A stretch of DNA of 64,000 bases, from the NCBI GenBank assembly GCA_003024175.1, contig MDYQ01000269.1, forward strand, positions 108,502 to 172,501, given 5' to 3'. Shown piece by piece: positions 34,770 to 46,837 of the stretch (position 1 is its first letter; the number at the start of each line of letters is the position of its first letter). Both the position numbers and the translations under genes were made by a program. The stretch comes from Planoprotostelium fungivorum. Its lineage: Eukaryota > Evosea > Variosea > Cavosteliida > Cavosteliaceae. The notes beneath the pieces are model-generated. The model was not told where the DNA came from. It did not search any database and worked only from the letters and a program-made list of their open reading frames with translations.

Positions 34770-36617
34770 TCACTTTTCGTTTTCAAATCGTAACATTCTT
34801 CTCCTTCGAACTTCTTCCATGGAGTCTTCTTTCTTCTCTTCTCCTCTCTTCTCTTCTTCCATGCTCAGGGCTATAGCCTTCTGCAATAGAGCTTCTTCAT
34901 CTTCCGTCTCTTCCGTCTTGATCTCTGTCTTCTCTTCTGTCTTCTTCTCTTCTGTCTTCTCCTCTTCTGTCTTCTTCTCTTCTGTCTTCTCCTCTTCTGT
35001 CTTCTTTTCTGTTCGATCTTAAGTGTTCATGTTCACGGTGATGTGAATGATAATGTCGGTGATGTGATTGACAATGATGATGATGCGAACCTTTCGTCTC
35101 CGTTCTCGTCGCTTGATACAAAGCCACCAACGCACTCATCCTCCCCTGCATCTCCTGCATCTCCCTCTGCATCTTCATCATCTCGTCCAAGATGACATCT
35201 CCATCCTTGCCCTCCTTCGTGTGTGCCCTCGACGCGTTCATCTCTCTCGCCAGATTCTGTTGTAAGACGTTTCTGAGAAAGACAATCTGCGGCGCGTTCG
35301 CCTCCACGCGAGCACCCTCCCTTCCATTGTTCTGCGGTGGATGTAGAGGTGGTTGCTGCTGCTGCTGCTGCTGTTCGTTGTTCTGCATGTCTTCGACTAG
35401 AGCGGGCGCCATGCATGTGGGGCAGAACTGTCTCCTCTCTAACCAAGATCGAAGGCAGCCAAAGTGGAGGATGTGTCCACAGGGGAGCTTCTTGCCCTCT
35501 TTCATTTCTGATCGACAGACGATGCAGGTCTCGGAGGCGGCCAGCTCGGCTGGTGTGGCGTCTGGGAAGCGAGATTTCATGTTACGTACGGCGGCGCGGT
35601 ATTTGATGACCTGAAGAGGTGAGACGTGATGGAGGAGATGATGGAGATGATGATGAAGATGATGGTGATGAGGGGAGAGTTCACCTCTACGGCTCTGTCC
35701 TTGAAAGATGCGAATGTGATGTAGAGTTGTCGGATGATGTGGATGGGGATTCCGTAATGCATCAGGATGACAATGAAGAAGGCGATGTAGACGAGGAGTT
35801 TGTAAAAATCGGCGATGAACTCGAGATAGAGGGTCCATGCACCCTTGTTGTCCCACTGTTTCCCATATGATGGGATGATCGTCTCGTAGAGGTGGAAGAA
35901 GAATTTGACCATCGTCACGAGGATGGCGTTCTGCAACAAGATGTACTGTGATGCAACGTGAGTGAAATGTATGATACGGCCGTGATGGAGATCACCTCGA
36001 AACCAAAGAGGATCATCATGGAACGGCCCTTGGAGGACGTGAAGACGAGACCCGAGTAATACATGAAGATGGAGTCGACGAGAAACAAGACACACATCAG
36101 ATAGAAGAGTCTGAAATACGTCAACTTTGAAGCGTTGACTGTCTGTTGTAACTGCATTTCACATCAGTCATCGGAATGCAGTGACGTTATCTCACATAAT
36201 CGACTCTCTCTTGGCACACCCAGTGCAGGGCTTTGATAAATAATAATACCAGGAACATGCAAAAGAACTTCATGTTCAGTTCTTCCCTGAAGATGGTTGT
36301 GATGAATAGTGTATCGACAACGGTGCTCCAAATCTTATCGGTCAGGACCTCGCGATCGATCAGTTCGACTCTTCTGTTTCACCATTCACCTCGATCTCCG
36401 CATCTCTAAGAGGTCCAAGGAATGTCAGTTGAACGGACTTCGCAAACAACAAAAACATTGCCAAAAAGAAGTTGGAAATGATGGCCATTGGGCCTTTGGA
36501 CGTCGCCAGATGTAGACATGTTGGATAAAACTGACCCATGGAAGAGTAACTGTTCCAGGCGACCGCGCCCGCAGCTGCTACACTCCCCAATATGTATTTG
36601 TTGAACGTGATGCTCAT
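34770..36617 (-). CDS. HRD1: HRD1/synoviolin ER-membrane E3 ubiquitin ligase with C-terminal UIM
   Basis: N-terminal membrane part: MSITFNKYILGSVAAAG, LTFLGPLRDAEIE, ALHWVCQERVDY, FRLFYLMCVLFLVDSIF, YILLQNAILVTMVKFF and WDNKGAWTLYLEF, all at the places seen in HRD1. After VIKYRAAVRNMKSRFPDATP comes the RING-H2: CIVCRSEMKEGKKLPCGHI, LHFGCLRSWLERRQFCPTC. A Gln run and a coiled segment follow. A last intron (about 35018-35090) changes frame, and the final exon encodes a [10 protein letters not shown] repeat, then EEALLQKAIALSMEEE, a good ubiquitin-interacting motif, and a basic end. In other eukaryotes HRD1 is the channel and ligase of ER-associated degradation. Reading through the last intron instead would give an Arg/Asp/Glu repeat tail, which I consider wrong. 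Confidence 0.9.
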
Positions 36618-37006
36618 CTTCGTGCGTGAGAGAAATTGTCTCCACGTGAACCATTATTTCATTGTAGATGGGCTCCAATTTTTACAGCCCATTTCGCTGA
36701 TCGTCAGGAGCTAATGGTCACTCTGCCATTGTTTATGTTACATTTACCTAGACACAGACTATCATCACATTTTCACCTCAGACGAAACTGATGACGAGTT
36801 TGTCATCGTCTCACTTCACCGTGACATTGTCTGGAAGATAAAGAGGACTGTTCTAAACGAAGATGAGAAGGAGTTGATCATTCAATTTTGTGGCTTCTAT
36901 TGTGCCCGTCGATCTCGAAAATGATCGGCAAATTGATTGAAATTTCAATCATTTCGTTCCGGTACGAACATAACAGACGATCAACGAAACACGAACAGCT
37001 GCACGC
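36618..37006. other. Divergent promoter region of HRD1 and the spartin-like gene
   Basis: About 390 bases between two divergent starts. No exon or clear motif is seen. Confidence 0.4.
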
Positions 37007-39275
37007 ATGGAAGACACAAAGAGTGAAGATGGAAGATATAACGTACGACGACTGACAATTGAAGGTGTGCTAGATAAAGCCAATCAACACGAATCGAAAG
37101 GAGAACAACTAAATGTCGAGGGAGGAGATCGAACAGCCGCGCTCGAAGAATATCACACGGCAATGAATCTTTTGATGGAAGTCATCCGCGGTAATTGATC
37201 GTTTGAAATGAATGATCTGACGCTCTCCAGTTGAGCCTACTGAATCCGTTCAAGAAGTATTGCAACAGAGAGTCGAGAGTCTGCTACATAAATCTTCTGA
37301 AATCAGAAGCGATCTGAACCTCCCGGCGACAGAGGAGGTCTCTGATTTTGCCGCCAAAGCGGGTGATTCTATCAGATCCATCTTCCTCTGGATTGATCGC
37401 GAACAGATCCCGTCTCTGACCTCGAAGAGGATGACTACATTCAATTCGACATGGTCTTCAACATCGAACAAGTAGAATGTTATTCCATTCTCAACCACGA
37501 GAAGCAACTCATTGCATCTGGTAACACACTCGATCGTCCATGATTGTCCAATGAAGACTGAACGTGTCTAGGTCCCCTCCAGATTTTGAAAATCAAAGAC
37601 AACAAGGGGGAGACATCTCATCTCGAAGACGATGACATCACAGATCCATCATCTGGACAGAGAGTGTCGCTGTTAAAAATTGGAGCCTACGAATTTCCCC
37701 TCACGAGATCCATTCCTTGTCTGAACAACACTCACGGATCTTACATCTTGCCCATGAACGCCTCGGAGAACTCATTTTACGGCTTCATATTACCTCGCGA
37801 GCTACCTTCCGCTTATATCACCGCTTTCGAGAAGGTGATGCATCTCGATCATCGATGATGGAGATGAAGATGACGAGATGAGATCGATGACTGATCGTAT
37901 TGTAGATATTAGGAGAGATCTGCACACTGAGAAAAGAGAAGAATGCCATGGATGAAGCCTCCCACAGTGACAAATACGATCTGATGGAGGCGCCAGAGAC
38001 ATCGACCGAACTTCAGGTCGCTCGGCCCGTGGTGAGTCTAACCATTTCTCTCCTTCTCTCATCCTTCAAAAGGACTACACCGTCTCTGCTTTAGACAAGA
38101 CGGCCGAAGTTGTGGGCACGACTGCCTCTTACCTCGTGTGGGGCATCGGTTGGGGTGTCAAGGCCATCACTTCTGGCATCGAAGCGTGAGTGGCTCGTTG
38201 TAGATGGTGGCTGAGGGTAATAGTACGGGACAATATCTGATCAATCACACGGTGAAGACAGAGACACCGAGTACACCGCATTACATGGTGGCAGCGACGA
38301 TCAATGGAGCCGCTTATGTCAGCCCCTACGCCGCAAAGGGTGAGAAAAAACGGAGATTGACCGTCGGACGATGTCGCCGATCGTGACCGTCACGATCTGC
38401 ATGATCGATCATCGATCATTGCGATCACCATGATCTTCATCATCAACCTGATCGATTGACGACGACACTGACACGCCGACAGTTTCCAAGACACTCGTGA
38501 AGGGCATGGCCAACGCCGCCTCTAACATCGGCAGCACCGTGATCAATACCATTCCCTCTGGAGCTGGGGTGGGACCCCTACGTACGTTACGCACACCACT
38601 GACACAATGATGACAGGGTCAAGGCATTTTCAATGGACCAAAGACAGAGGCGGCAAAGAGGGCGGGACAAGTTGCCTTCATGGGTTTCTGTGGGTGAAAG
38701 AAGCGTTGTAGATGGCTGACTGGTACAGCCAACATCTGGGACGCTTTAGATGGTGCGGGGAGGGATCTCGTGTTGGCGACCAGCACGACGACGGCGAAGG
38801 TGAGCGACATCGTCATCTCATCTGATGGAGATCACCTTCATCCTCATCCCCATCATCATCGTCACACATCATGATGAGCATATCATGATAACACATTGAT
38901 CATCACTGGTCATCAGTCATTGATCATCACTGATCATCACACAATGATCATCATCCATTGATCATCACACAATGATCATCATCCATTGATCATCACACAG
39001 ATTGTCGATCACAAACTGGGCCCCGAGCACGCGAAGCTGACAGAGAAGACCTTCTCTGTTGCCCTCGATTCCCTCCAGACTGTGGGAAATGTCAGAAGCC
39101 TCGGCCTGAAGAGACTGGCCAGGAAGGTTGCCAAGGAGACCGGCAAGGGAGCCAGTGTGTTCAGCTTGTTCTATATTTAGACTGACACGTTGTAGTTGTG
39201 ACGTACGTGAAGAAGAGGAGCGGGAGTTACGGTGCGGTGGAGATGCAGGACATGAAGGCCATCACGAACGGATAA
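37007..39275 (+). CDS. Spartin-like protein (MIT plus senescence domain)
   Basis: About ten exons. The N-terminus from residue 12 is an MIT-type three-helix segment: GVLDKANQHESKGEQL, AALEEYHTAMNLLMEVI, VLQQRVESLLHKSSEIR. The middle has SIPCLNNTHGSYILPM and FYGFILPRELPSAYI, then the senescence domain: ALDKTAEVVGTTASYLVW, GVKAITSGIEA, SKTLVKGMANAASNI, EAAKRAGQVAFMGF, and LDSLQTVGNVRSLG. The alternating Gly/Ala helices are typical. The tail is VTYVKKRSGSYGAVEMQ. Spartin in animals binds ESCRT-III through MIT and lipid droplets through the senescence domain, aiding droplet turnover and cytokinesis. Several introns are very short and end cgttgtag; one near 38815-39000 is long and repetitive. The start is the first in-frame ATG. 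Confidence 0.8.
38815..39000. repeat. TGATCATCAC tandem-like intron repeat (spartin-like gene)
   Basis: Intron filled with tgatcatcacacaatgatca-type units, several copies head to tail from about 38920, plus looser catcatcatc runs before them. Confidence 0.7.
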
Positions 39276-39393
39276 ATATTTTATTCTATTTTAGATCGAC
39301 GGAATTGGGACGGAAGAGGAGGATTTCGTTTTATTTGTAGGGTTTGGGACGGAAGGATTACGATAGAGTGACACGGATTTATTTACATGTGCG

Positions 39394-40225
39394 TCACTTC
39401 AATTTGTACATGACATCAGATCGCATGGCGTACTTGTTTCCTTTCTCGCAGCAGCTACCTTCGTGTCGAGGAGATAGAGGGGAAGATCCGTGATAAAACA
39501 AGAGAGCTGTTCCTGCCTTCTAAACATGTCGTCAGAGATGCAATCATGATGGGATGTGATGAAACTCACCGGCGACACTTTGTATTCTTTCTGGTTGACA
39601 AAGAAGGTGGTGTGACCTCCCTTGAAGCCGTCGTTGAGATAGACGATGAAGGTGAGGAAAGAGATCTGATCATCTCGACCGAAACTACCGTCGTAGTGTG
39701 GGGCGAAAAACTGTCCGGGCTCGTCTGGATGCATGATTAGAAGATGGAGTGGGTCAAGAGAGGATGATACTCACATCGGTAGAAACGGAATCGATCGTTG
39801 AGACCGCAGAGGGTGCCAGCCCCTCTTCTTCCCTGCGCTTCAGAAGGTAGAAAGTTCTTGACTCGTTCCATGATGGTGTCCAACAGATCAGGGGAGGCTT
39901 CCAGTAGTAATCGTGTGTTGTCTCGAACGTCTTTCATCATGACTGGTCCAGAGTGTGTCGTGACGGGTGCCTCTGTGTAACCTATTCACCGTGAGCGATA
40001 CGACGGAAGATTACATCACGGACCGAGATCCTCTGTGAAATCAATGAGCTGCTTGCATTCATCTTTTGATAAGACGTCTTTCAATAGGAATGCTCCAGGC
40101 ACTCCCTTCACTTCCTTCCGTTCGATCTTGGCCGATCGCCCAAACGATATCGGAGAGACGTTCGTCTTATAAAGTGTGACCCCTTGTACGTCTTCTTTGG
40201 TGATCTGCATCGTCTGTGTTGCCAT
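39394..40225 (-). CDS. 2-oxoglutarate/Fe(II) dioxygenase, prolyl-4-hydroxylase-like
   Basis: Four exons on the minus strand, about 230 residues. It begins MATQTMQITKEDVQGVTLYK. A GVPGAFLLKDVLSKDECKQL segment is the usual entry strand and helix of P4H domains. The double-stranded helix core has FAPHYDGSF with the HxD iron pair, FLTFIVYLNDGFKGGHTTFF, then ALLFYHGS, SPRHEGSCCEKGNKY with the distal His, and MRSDVMYKLK with the basic residue for 2-oxoglutarate. There is no signal peptide or membrane segment, so it is probably cytosolic, unlike collagen P4H. It may hydroxylate proline on a protein such as Skp1 or act on other substrates; this is open. It shares a 162-base divergent upstream region with the next gene. 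Confidence 0.85.
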
Positions 40226-40387
40226 CGTGTCTGGTCGTATTGGTTGTGTCTATTGGTCGCATGATGTTCGTGTTCGCCGAATGCAAGAGTGGCGAATTTG
40301 CGTTTCGCTGAATGGGTCACATTACAACGAGAAGCAAATCTTGTCCTTGAGAAATTTGTGAAGGAACCGAAACGAACGAAACTTCTA

Positions 40388-41098
40388 ATGGAGTCACCTC
40401 CAGCTCGCACACCTGATAAACCGAGACTACCGCCGAGAACACCAGGCTCTGGCACGAAAGTAGAGGAGGCAAGAATGCTGAGCAATGATGCCAAACAGAC
40501 TGGACTTCACACAGTGAGTCGTAGTGCGAGGTCAAGTCTAAAAGAAGCAGGGTTCCTCAAGGGGAGAGGGATGGACAAAAGAGCGTAAAGAAAGCTATGT
40601 GCACTCATTCGATGGTCTTGCCAATCACATCACACAGCTCAGCACTGAAGCATCAGAATTGAGAAGATATATAGAGAGTAAAACAGAAACCATGGAGAAT
40701 GAGAGAAAGGAACTGGAACAAATGAATGAAGATCTACGCTCTGCGCTACAGAAAGAGAAGGAGCAGACAAAGGCACTGAAAGCTCAGAATGATAATCTCA
40801 TGCATGTGTTTTCACAAGTAGCACAATCGCTTGCCAGCCTGAATTTGGTGAAGGAAGAGAAGAAGGATAGCAAAGAAGAACCAGGTAGATTCTTCTTATT
40901 CTTTATATCTGTGAAATTGAGTTTAGACTGACAACGTTCAGAAGCAAATTACGCAACCCACGTTGAGACGGCAACAAAAGCAGATGTTGCTCCCAAATAT
41001 CCTGTAGTACAGCTCAAATTTGGAGAAGAATCAGGTATAGTTTGTGATGGTTTAATTCACTCACATTTGATGTAGGGACAAAGGACGCTATTCTATAG
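40388..41098 (+). CDS. Coiled-coil protein (orphan)
   Basis: Four exons, about 190 residues. It begins MESPPARTPDKPRLPPRTPG, a proline-rich basic segment. A 37 nt intron (about 40513-40549) is required to reach GEGWTKERKESYVHSFDG in frame. A heptad region follows (THQL-type start, then ASELRRYIESKTETMENE, RSALQKEKEQTKALKAQ, VFSQVAQSLASLNLVKE), and the tail ends KYPVVQLKFGEESG, TKDAIL. It is likely a small cytosolic coiled-coil adaptor; I know no family. The frame runs open upstream of this ATG but without another ATG, which fixes the start. It is divergent from the dioxygenase gene. Confidence 0.6.
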
Positions 41099-41307
41099 AA
41101 TACACGAAACCTCCTTCTGTGTGGATTGGAGTATAAATGATGGACTGAACTGTTGAAACGTAGGCATTTTGCCTCCATTCCTAATATCAAATCAAGTAAT
41201 AAATCACGGTTGATGTTGAACAGATCTGGCTCAAGCGCCTGGAGGCAGTACATGTAATGGCTATAAAAGATGCAACTGTTCGTCTCTCTCCTCTTTATCA
41301 TGAACAT

Positions 41308-44300
41308 TTACAGTGTTCCATCTATTCGATCGCTTAAGAAGCGAGAGATTGTCTTCAAGAGGTGAGGTTGTATGTTGGCCTGCCCGCTGTGTACGTCCAC
41401 CCTCAACCCGTGGTTTCTATTGGGATAGAACATCGTGTCGAATTGTACGTCATGATCCACCAACGCCTGTCGTTGTGATCAGTCTCATCATCATCGTGTT
41501 CGTCACTCGATGTGTCACTGTCATTCTCATCATGATGCGATGGTTGTCCATCACATCTTGATGATGATGATGATTGATTATTGATGATCACCTTGCTCAT
41601 CTCGACCGTATGTTGAAAGTGCACGTTATCATCCGCCGTCCCGTGAATGAGGAGGAGCTTGTACCTCACTTCTCCAATCGATCCCAAGTTCTTCAACGCT
41701 TCTGGGTCCGTCAGCATGCTGGACGTCTCGTAGCCGTTTAGATTGAGAGAAGTGTTCTGCATGTGTCTCTCGGTGTAGAACGTGTCGTAGAATCTCCAGT
41801 CGGTGACGGGGGCGAGCGAGACTCCGAATTTGACTGGACTGTTGGCTGCGGAGAGTGTCTGACGTTTTCGTCAGAATGATGGTGATGATGGTGTCGATGT
41901 GACGCAAGATGATGTGATGTGATTGACGAGATGATGTGATGTGATTGACGAGATGATGTGATGTGATTGACGAGATGATGTTATGTGATTGACGAGATGA
42001 TGTTATGTGATTGACGAGATGATGCAAGATGATGCGATGTGATTGACGAGATGATCGTCATGATCGTGTGATGATCGAGGTAAATACTGATGACAAATTA
42101 CCTTTAGAACCATGTAACCTCCGAAACTAGAACCCCAGATACCAACGGCTTCAGGGTTGATCTTGTATCTCTGTCCCAACTGTTTGATTCCCGCAATCTG
42201 ATCCTCCGTCTCGAACGTTCCCAACTTCTTACTGTCTCTCATCAATTCACTCTCCCAACTCCATCTCAACTAGTCTACAATTTTTTCACATCTACATTCG
42301 TTTTTCTCACACGAAAAAGAAAAGACAAACTCACTATACAGATCTTCTGAATGCGTTTCCTCTTCCTCCTGTACCTCTTCCATCAATGGATGCAACGATG
42401 CAATTCATCTCTGCCGAAAGATATCTGATCATCATCAGTGTCACGGTGTACGGTGAAACGAGAAGAGATTCTCACGCTTGAAAACCTTGGTAGTAATAAT
42501 TTCTCATGACTGTCTGTGAACTGGGGCCTCCGTAGACATAGACCAGTAGACAGTGCTCTTCTCTTCTATCGTAATCGTAAGGTAATAACACCGAGGCTGA
42601 CATATCTGTACCATCGTTTGTTCACTCCATCTCAATTTTACGTGTAAATCGTATCACCTTGCCCATCAGCGGTAGTTAACGTTAAGAATTCCTGGAAGAT
42701 AAATCAAATGTCTCTCTTTGGAGAGATATTTGTTTTATTTTATTTTATTCTCACCTTCTGAGGTATGGCATACTGGACGGAAATCTCCTTCAACTTTTCG
42801 TTACTCTCCAGCGTGACGATCTACAACCATTCAATCTCCAAATAAATCCAAATAAAATCGAATTTCACCCTCTCTCCGTCTTCTGTTCTGTACAGAGCTT
42901 GGAAGGGTAAGTCATCGGCACCACTGTACGTCAGGATGAAATGCTCGGAATTAGGACTCAGGACGGCCGAGCTGACGCCCGTTGTAGTAGTCCATCTGAT
43001 ACTGTCCCCTCCATCGATGTGTATGGAGTAGACGTCTCTCTGTGTTGGATCTTGTTCTGTGCTGACGTAATAACTGTCTTTCATTCAATTTCTGATGTCC
43101 AAATTCCATCAACTCATCCTTCACATGTATAATCTGATATATAGAGAGACAACAAATGAGATATATCTGTGGATCACATCGATCTACAACGATGTAGATG
43201 GACTCACACTCTGGACGTGCTCGAATGATATCCCAATATAGAAGTCACCTCCCAAGGTCCAGAGGTTAAGAAACGAGAGAAGGTGCCGTTGTTGTGGTAG
43301 ACACCGATGTGGCTGTACTGAAGCGCATAGCTGCGTAGATCCGGCACGATACGTAAGATGAAATCTCCGGCAACAGTGATGGGAGTCTGATCGAGAATGA
43401 GTCTCACCGTGATCATCATCATGTCGGTGATCATCAGAGGACACCGTGATGTGTAATCTTCATCTCCGAAATTCCAACGAAAACTCACCGAATCGACCCA
43501 ACCCTGTTCAGTCCTGCTCATGATGACTCCCCCCCTCCTCTCTCCGTCTCCTGCGTACACGTACCGATGAACTTCTTCTGTCTGTTGCATTCGATTCATC
43601 ACCGTAACGAGGAGACTCGTGTCATTCTCCCACTGCACGTGGTTGATGTACTCCATGTGACGCGGTAGTGTGATGACGTCGGTCACGTTTGTGGACGGTA
43701 CGTAAACGTGAACGCTCACGGTTGGGTTCGTGTAATCGACTTTGGGGTACCTGATACGGTCGTGAGATTTCGTTGAAAATTCGTGGGGGATTTCGGTCAC
43801 CTGACATGGACCATTTCGGGGTAGGGGTTGTTATCGTAGTAGTAGTAACGGTAGGTAGGTACCTCGGTGTCATCGCATCTGATCACGATCAGCCGATGAT
43901 GTCTGATCATGTGATGTGGATTAGACGATCAGAGTGATGATCAGAGTTGGTGTAACACTCATGATCATCACTTCCTGATGATGTGATCGTATTGGTGATG
44001 ATGATCATCACCTGAGATACGCTAATTTCGTACCCAAAGGTGACCAGAAGAAAGTCTTGGATTGTCTCGATATCTCTTCCTCGTACAGCCAATCCGCTAC
44101 ACCGTTGTAGATGACCGGACTACCATCGTTCGTCAGCTGCGAAATCTTCAGTCAGAGAATAAAATCGAATAAAATGAAACTTATTCACCGCGATCTCTTG
44201 CACGGTGTGATCAGAGAGGATGGTGCTGATGTAGAGATTGTTTTGAAACACGAACGTGTATTGATCGATCGATGATGATGATGATGGGTTCCACTCAAAG

Positions 44301-45099
44301 ACACTGAGATTCGAGCTCTTGTAGACAGGGATGAATATTGGATAATCGTAACTGTCTCTCATCATCATCGCAGTTGAGACGTGTCGGCTCACTCTCGATT
44401 GAATAAGAGGTAATCAGCTGTGATGGAGTCACGATAGATGGCTTGTCGATTGTATGCGAGAGAGATCCATCGTCCACTGAACAGCGATTGAGATGATGAT
44501 GGGACAGATAGACATGTATCACCTCGGAGACAGATGATACTCGTCATAATCATCGCAGATGGGATTGTATGGAGGACAGACTTGATGGAATTTGTTCGCA
44601 TCTAACACACTGGTCTTCTGTCCAGTGGACGCTTCGACGCTCAATACGTTGTTGCTTGAGTCTGAATAATGGAAATGTGATCCTGATACGAGAATGAGAT
44701 AAGGTCTACAGACTTTCGAAGGTTTTACCATCTTTGTACCAGTGGTATGTTCGAACCTTTGGGGAAAATGAAGAGTTGAAGATATCATCCCACTGAAATA
44801 GCTTTTTTGGTGTTGTTCCCCTCGTGCTACGTGAGAACCCTCGAGAATTTAGACGATGATTCGATCACACGTCTCCCACCAACTATCCCAATTATGATGA
44901 CGAGGACAAGCAGTAGTACTCCAAAGACGATGCCACCGATTCTTAGTTTCCTCATGATCTCCCTATTGAAGACAGTATGTTTGTGTTGATTCCTTGGCAC
45001 CCATGTTTCTTCATCGTCTTCCGACTGCGAGCCGTCCTCTAAACTGTCTGCCTTTGTCAGCATCTCGAAAGACTCTCTCGGTTTCGGATTCTTCGCCAT
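41308..45099 (-). CDS. Type II membrane dipeptidyl peptidase (S9B, DPP4/DPAP-like)
   Basis: About fifteen exons, over 750 residues. Short cytoplasmic N-terminus ([14 protein letters not shown]), then one membrane helix ([20 protein letters not shown]), then a beta-propeller ([44 protein letters not shown]) and an alpha/beta hydrolase domain. Catalytic residues are visible: Ser in [11 protein letters not shown], Asp in [14 protein letters not shown], and His in [22 protein letters not shown] gives the oxyanion tyrosine region. It would remove N-terminal dipeptides, usually after proline or alanine, at the cell surface or in the vacuole/lysosome membrane. One intron contains a 22-base tandem repeat. 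The start used is the ATG closest to the acidic stretch; a second in-frame ATG lies further upstream. Confidence 0.88.
41908..42049. repeat. 22-base intronic tandem repeat (minisatellite)
   Basis: Five consecutive 22-base units of gatgatgtgatgtgattgac-ga, two with a g-to-t change, starting at 41908, 41930, 41952, 41974 and 41996, followed by a longer variant copy to about 42049. It lies in an intron of the dipeptidyl peptidase gene. Confidence 0.9.
43882..44012. repeat. GATC/TGATCATCA intron repeat (DPP gene)
   Basis: Intron rich in self-complementary gatcatgatc and tgatgatcatca units, like those in the Roco and LIM genes. Confidence 0.5.
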
Positions 45100-45488
45100 G
45101 CTGCTGTCTCGTTTGGACCGCAAATGACACAATGTTGAAACTTCCGCGAGATGATCACCGTACGACAATGCCAAAGACATCTTATATACAGCCTCTGGAA
45201 GTTGCGAGGGAAGAGGAGACACTGCTGAATGGTCTGTTCGTTCGGCTATGAATACAGGACAAAACATTGTACAATGGCAATCGAAACTGTTTCACGATCA
45301 TCACCGATGATGACATGATTAATTGCACGAATACAGATCACCTTTTAACCATCTGGTCCATTCAGTCAGACTGGAGTGGTCGTTTAGAGGTGTCTCTGTG
45401 GTTCGCTGTCCTGTCTTCATTGCTATGCGCCGCCGGAACAATTTCTGCTTCCGATGAGATCACATCCGCTCACACGCGAGAGACCATC
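45100..45488. other. Divergent promoter region of DPP and PEX11
   Basis: About 390 bases between divergent starts. Open frames run from both genes into it without a recognised product. Confidence 0.4.
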
Positions 45489-46352
45489 ATGCCCGACGCT
45501 TTAGACGTCTTCGTTGACGTGGCATCTCTGTCCGATGGAAAGGATAAATTGTCAAAGATCGTACAATATCTTCTCAAACTCATCATTTGGAGGAGAACCA
45601 TCTTGAAGAGAGAGCCTTGGCCTGAAGTAACGTCAGTCTTTTTCTCATCAACCGATCTGACACAATGATAGGAGGATACAAAAGTTGTTGTCAGAAGGGA
45701 GAAAAGCATTTCGATGCACAGAGACATTCAAAGATCTAAAGGCAGCGAGAGAGCCACTCGAAGAGGATATCCGTGAGTGCCATCGTCACATCATATCATC
45801 GTCGTCTTTGACAAATGATTCAGACTCCTCGCTGGGAAAGATAGAGTATGCATCAAATATTCTCAGCGTTCTCTCATCTTTCTCCGAGAGCTTTTGTTTC
45901 ATCTCTAAGCTCTGCAACTGGAACGTAGAGAAGGTGAAGAAGTGGGAGCCGTGGGGCGATGTCTGTTGGGCCATCTCATGTGTCTGCGATCTCGTCTTGA
46001 ACCATGTCGCGAGAAAAAGACTCGAGACGAGAAGGACACAGCTATCGGCTATCATGTACATGAATTCGCACAACATGGTCACATCCGAAGGTGATGAGAA
46101 TGACATCAACGACTCCATCTGATCGGAGGTGCAGGAGAGAAGGAAAAGGAGAAGATGAAGAAGATGGATTACGAGATGAACACGCTGCAGATCAACCAGT
46201 ACAAACTCACATTCGATCTCATCGCGGCGTACTTGTTCGCCAGAGACATCGATGATCAGTGGCCCGGTACCATAGCCATCACGGGAATCTTCTCTGCTTG
46301 TCTAGGTCTTTTGAAGCTGATCAGAAAATCGAAATTAAAACTGGGGTGTTGA
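45489..46352 (+). CDS. PEX11: Peroxisomal membrane protein PEX11 family
   Basis: About four exons, near 225 residues. It begins MPDALDVFVDVASLSDGKDK, then LSKIVQYLLKLIIWRR, then KLLSEGRKAFRCTETFKDLK: together these copy the amphipathic N-terminal block of PEX11 (GRDK-x-hydrophobic-Q-Y, then SxGRKxFRxGK). A second block has LSVLSSFSESFCFISKLCNW and WAISCVCDLVLNHV, and the last exon ends GTIAITGIFSACLGLLKLIR with a basic tail, the usual C-terminal membrane helix. PEX11 elongates and divides peroxisomes. The first join uses a gtcagt donor. The start is the ATG 16 residues before the conserved DGKDK. Confidence 0.75.
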
Positions 46353-46450
46353 TATGATCCTGATGTTCGTGTCATTTATTGGTTTCACGTGGGTGAAATG
46401 ATGGAAAGGACATCCTTGTCCCTCTGATGTAAAAGAGAAGATAACATCTC

Positions 46451-46692
46451 TCATCGCTTTCTTCTGCTGATCTTCTCTTCCTGTTGAATGTATTGATATG
46501 GGTACACGATGGCAAGACTAAGATTGATCATTATACCTTGAATAGAACGTGGGTGTTGACCACTGGATCGTGCTTCATGCACATCAGCTTCGTCTGCTTC
46601 TTTGGGTTCTTTCGAGTAACATAGAAGAAGCCCGTTCCAGCCATACTGACCAGCTTGATCACGATAGATCCCTTGGCTTTCCCTCCTGCCAT
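46451..46692 (-). CDS. MRPL33: Mitochondrial large-subunit ribosomal protein bL33
   Basis: Two exons give about 61 residues: [52 protein letters not shown], then after a 57 nt intron EEKISRRKR. The pattern (hydrophobic strand, GTGFxYxTxKNPKK, KHDPVVNxHVLFxE, KIxR) is that of bL33. The zinc-binding cysteines of some bacterial forms are missing, as in mitochondrial ones. It has almost no extra presequence, common for this protein. It should sit in the 50S-like subunit of the mitoribosome. Confidence 0.88.
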
Positions 46693-46837
46693 CCTCTATC
46701 TGTATGATGCTGATCTGATGTTGAGAATTAAATAAAATCAATCGCGTTATTTTAAATCGAATTTTACTTCCCGATTGAAAAGTCGTACAGAAACAGAGCC
46801 GGTTTCTTTAGGGCACAGACATCATCCTGTCGGAACG

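Noticed and set aside
34414-34773. 119-codon minus-strand frame between GAF-PAS copy 2 and HRD1
   Set aside because: Overlaps the start of copy 2 and has no motif or splice evidence.
35570-35600. ttacgtacg motif shared with several introns (2493, 14362, 17293, 19201)
   Set aside because: Here it is coding in HRD1 (AAVRNM). The remaining intronic copies are too few and too variable to call a separate element.
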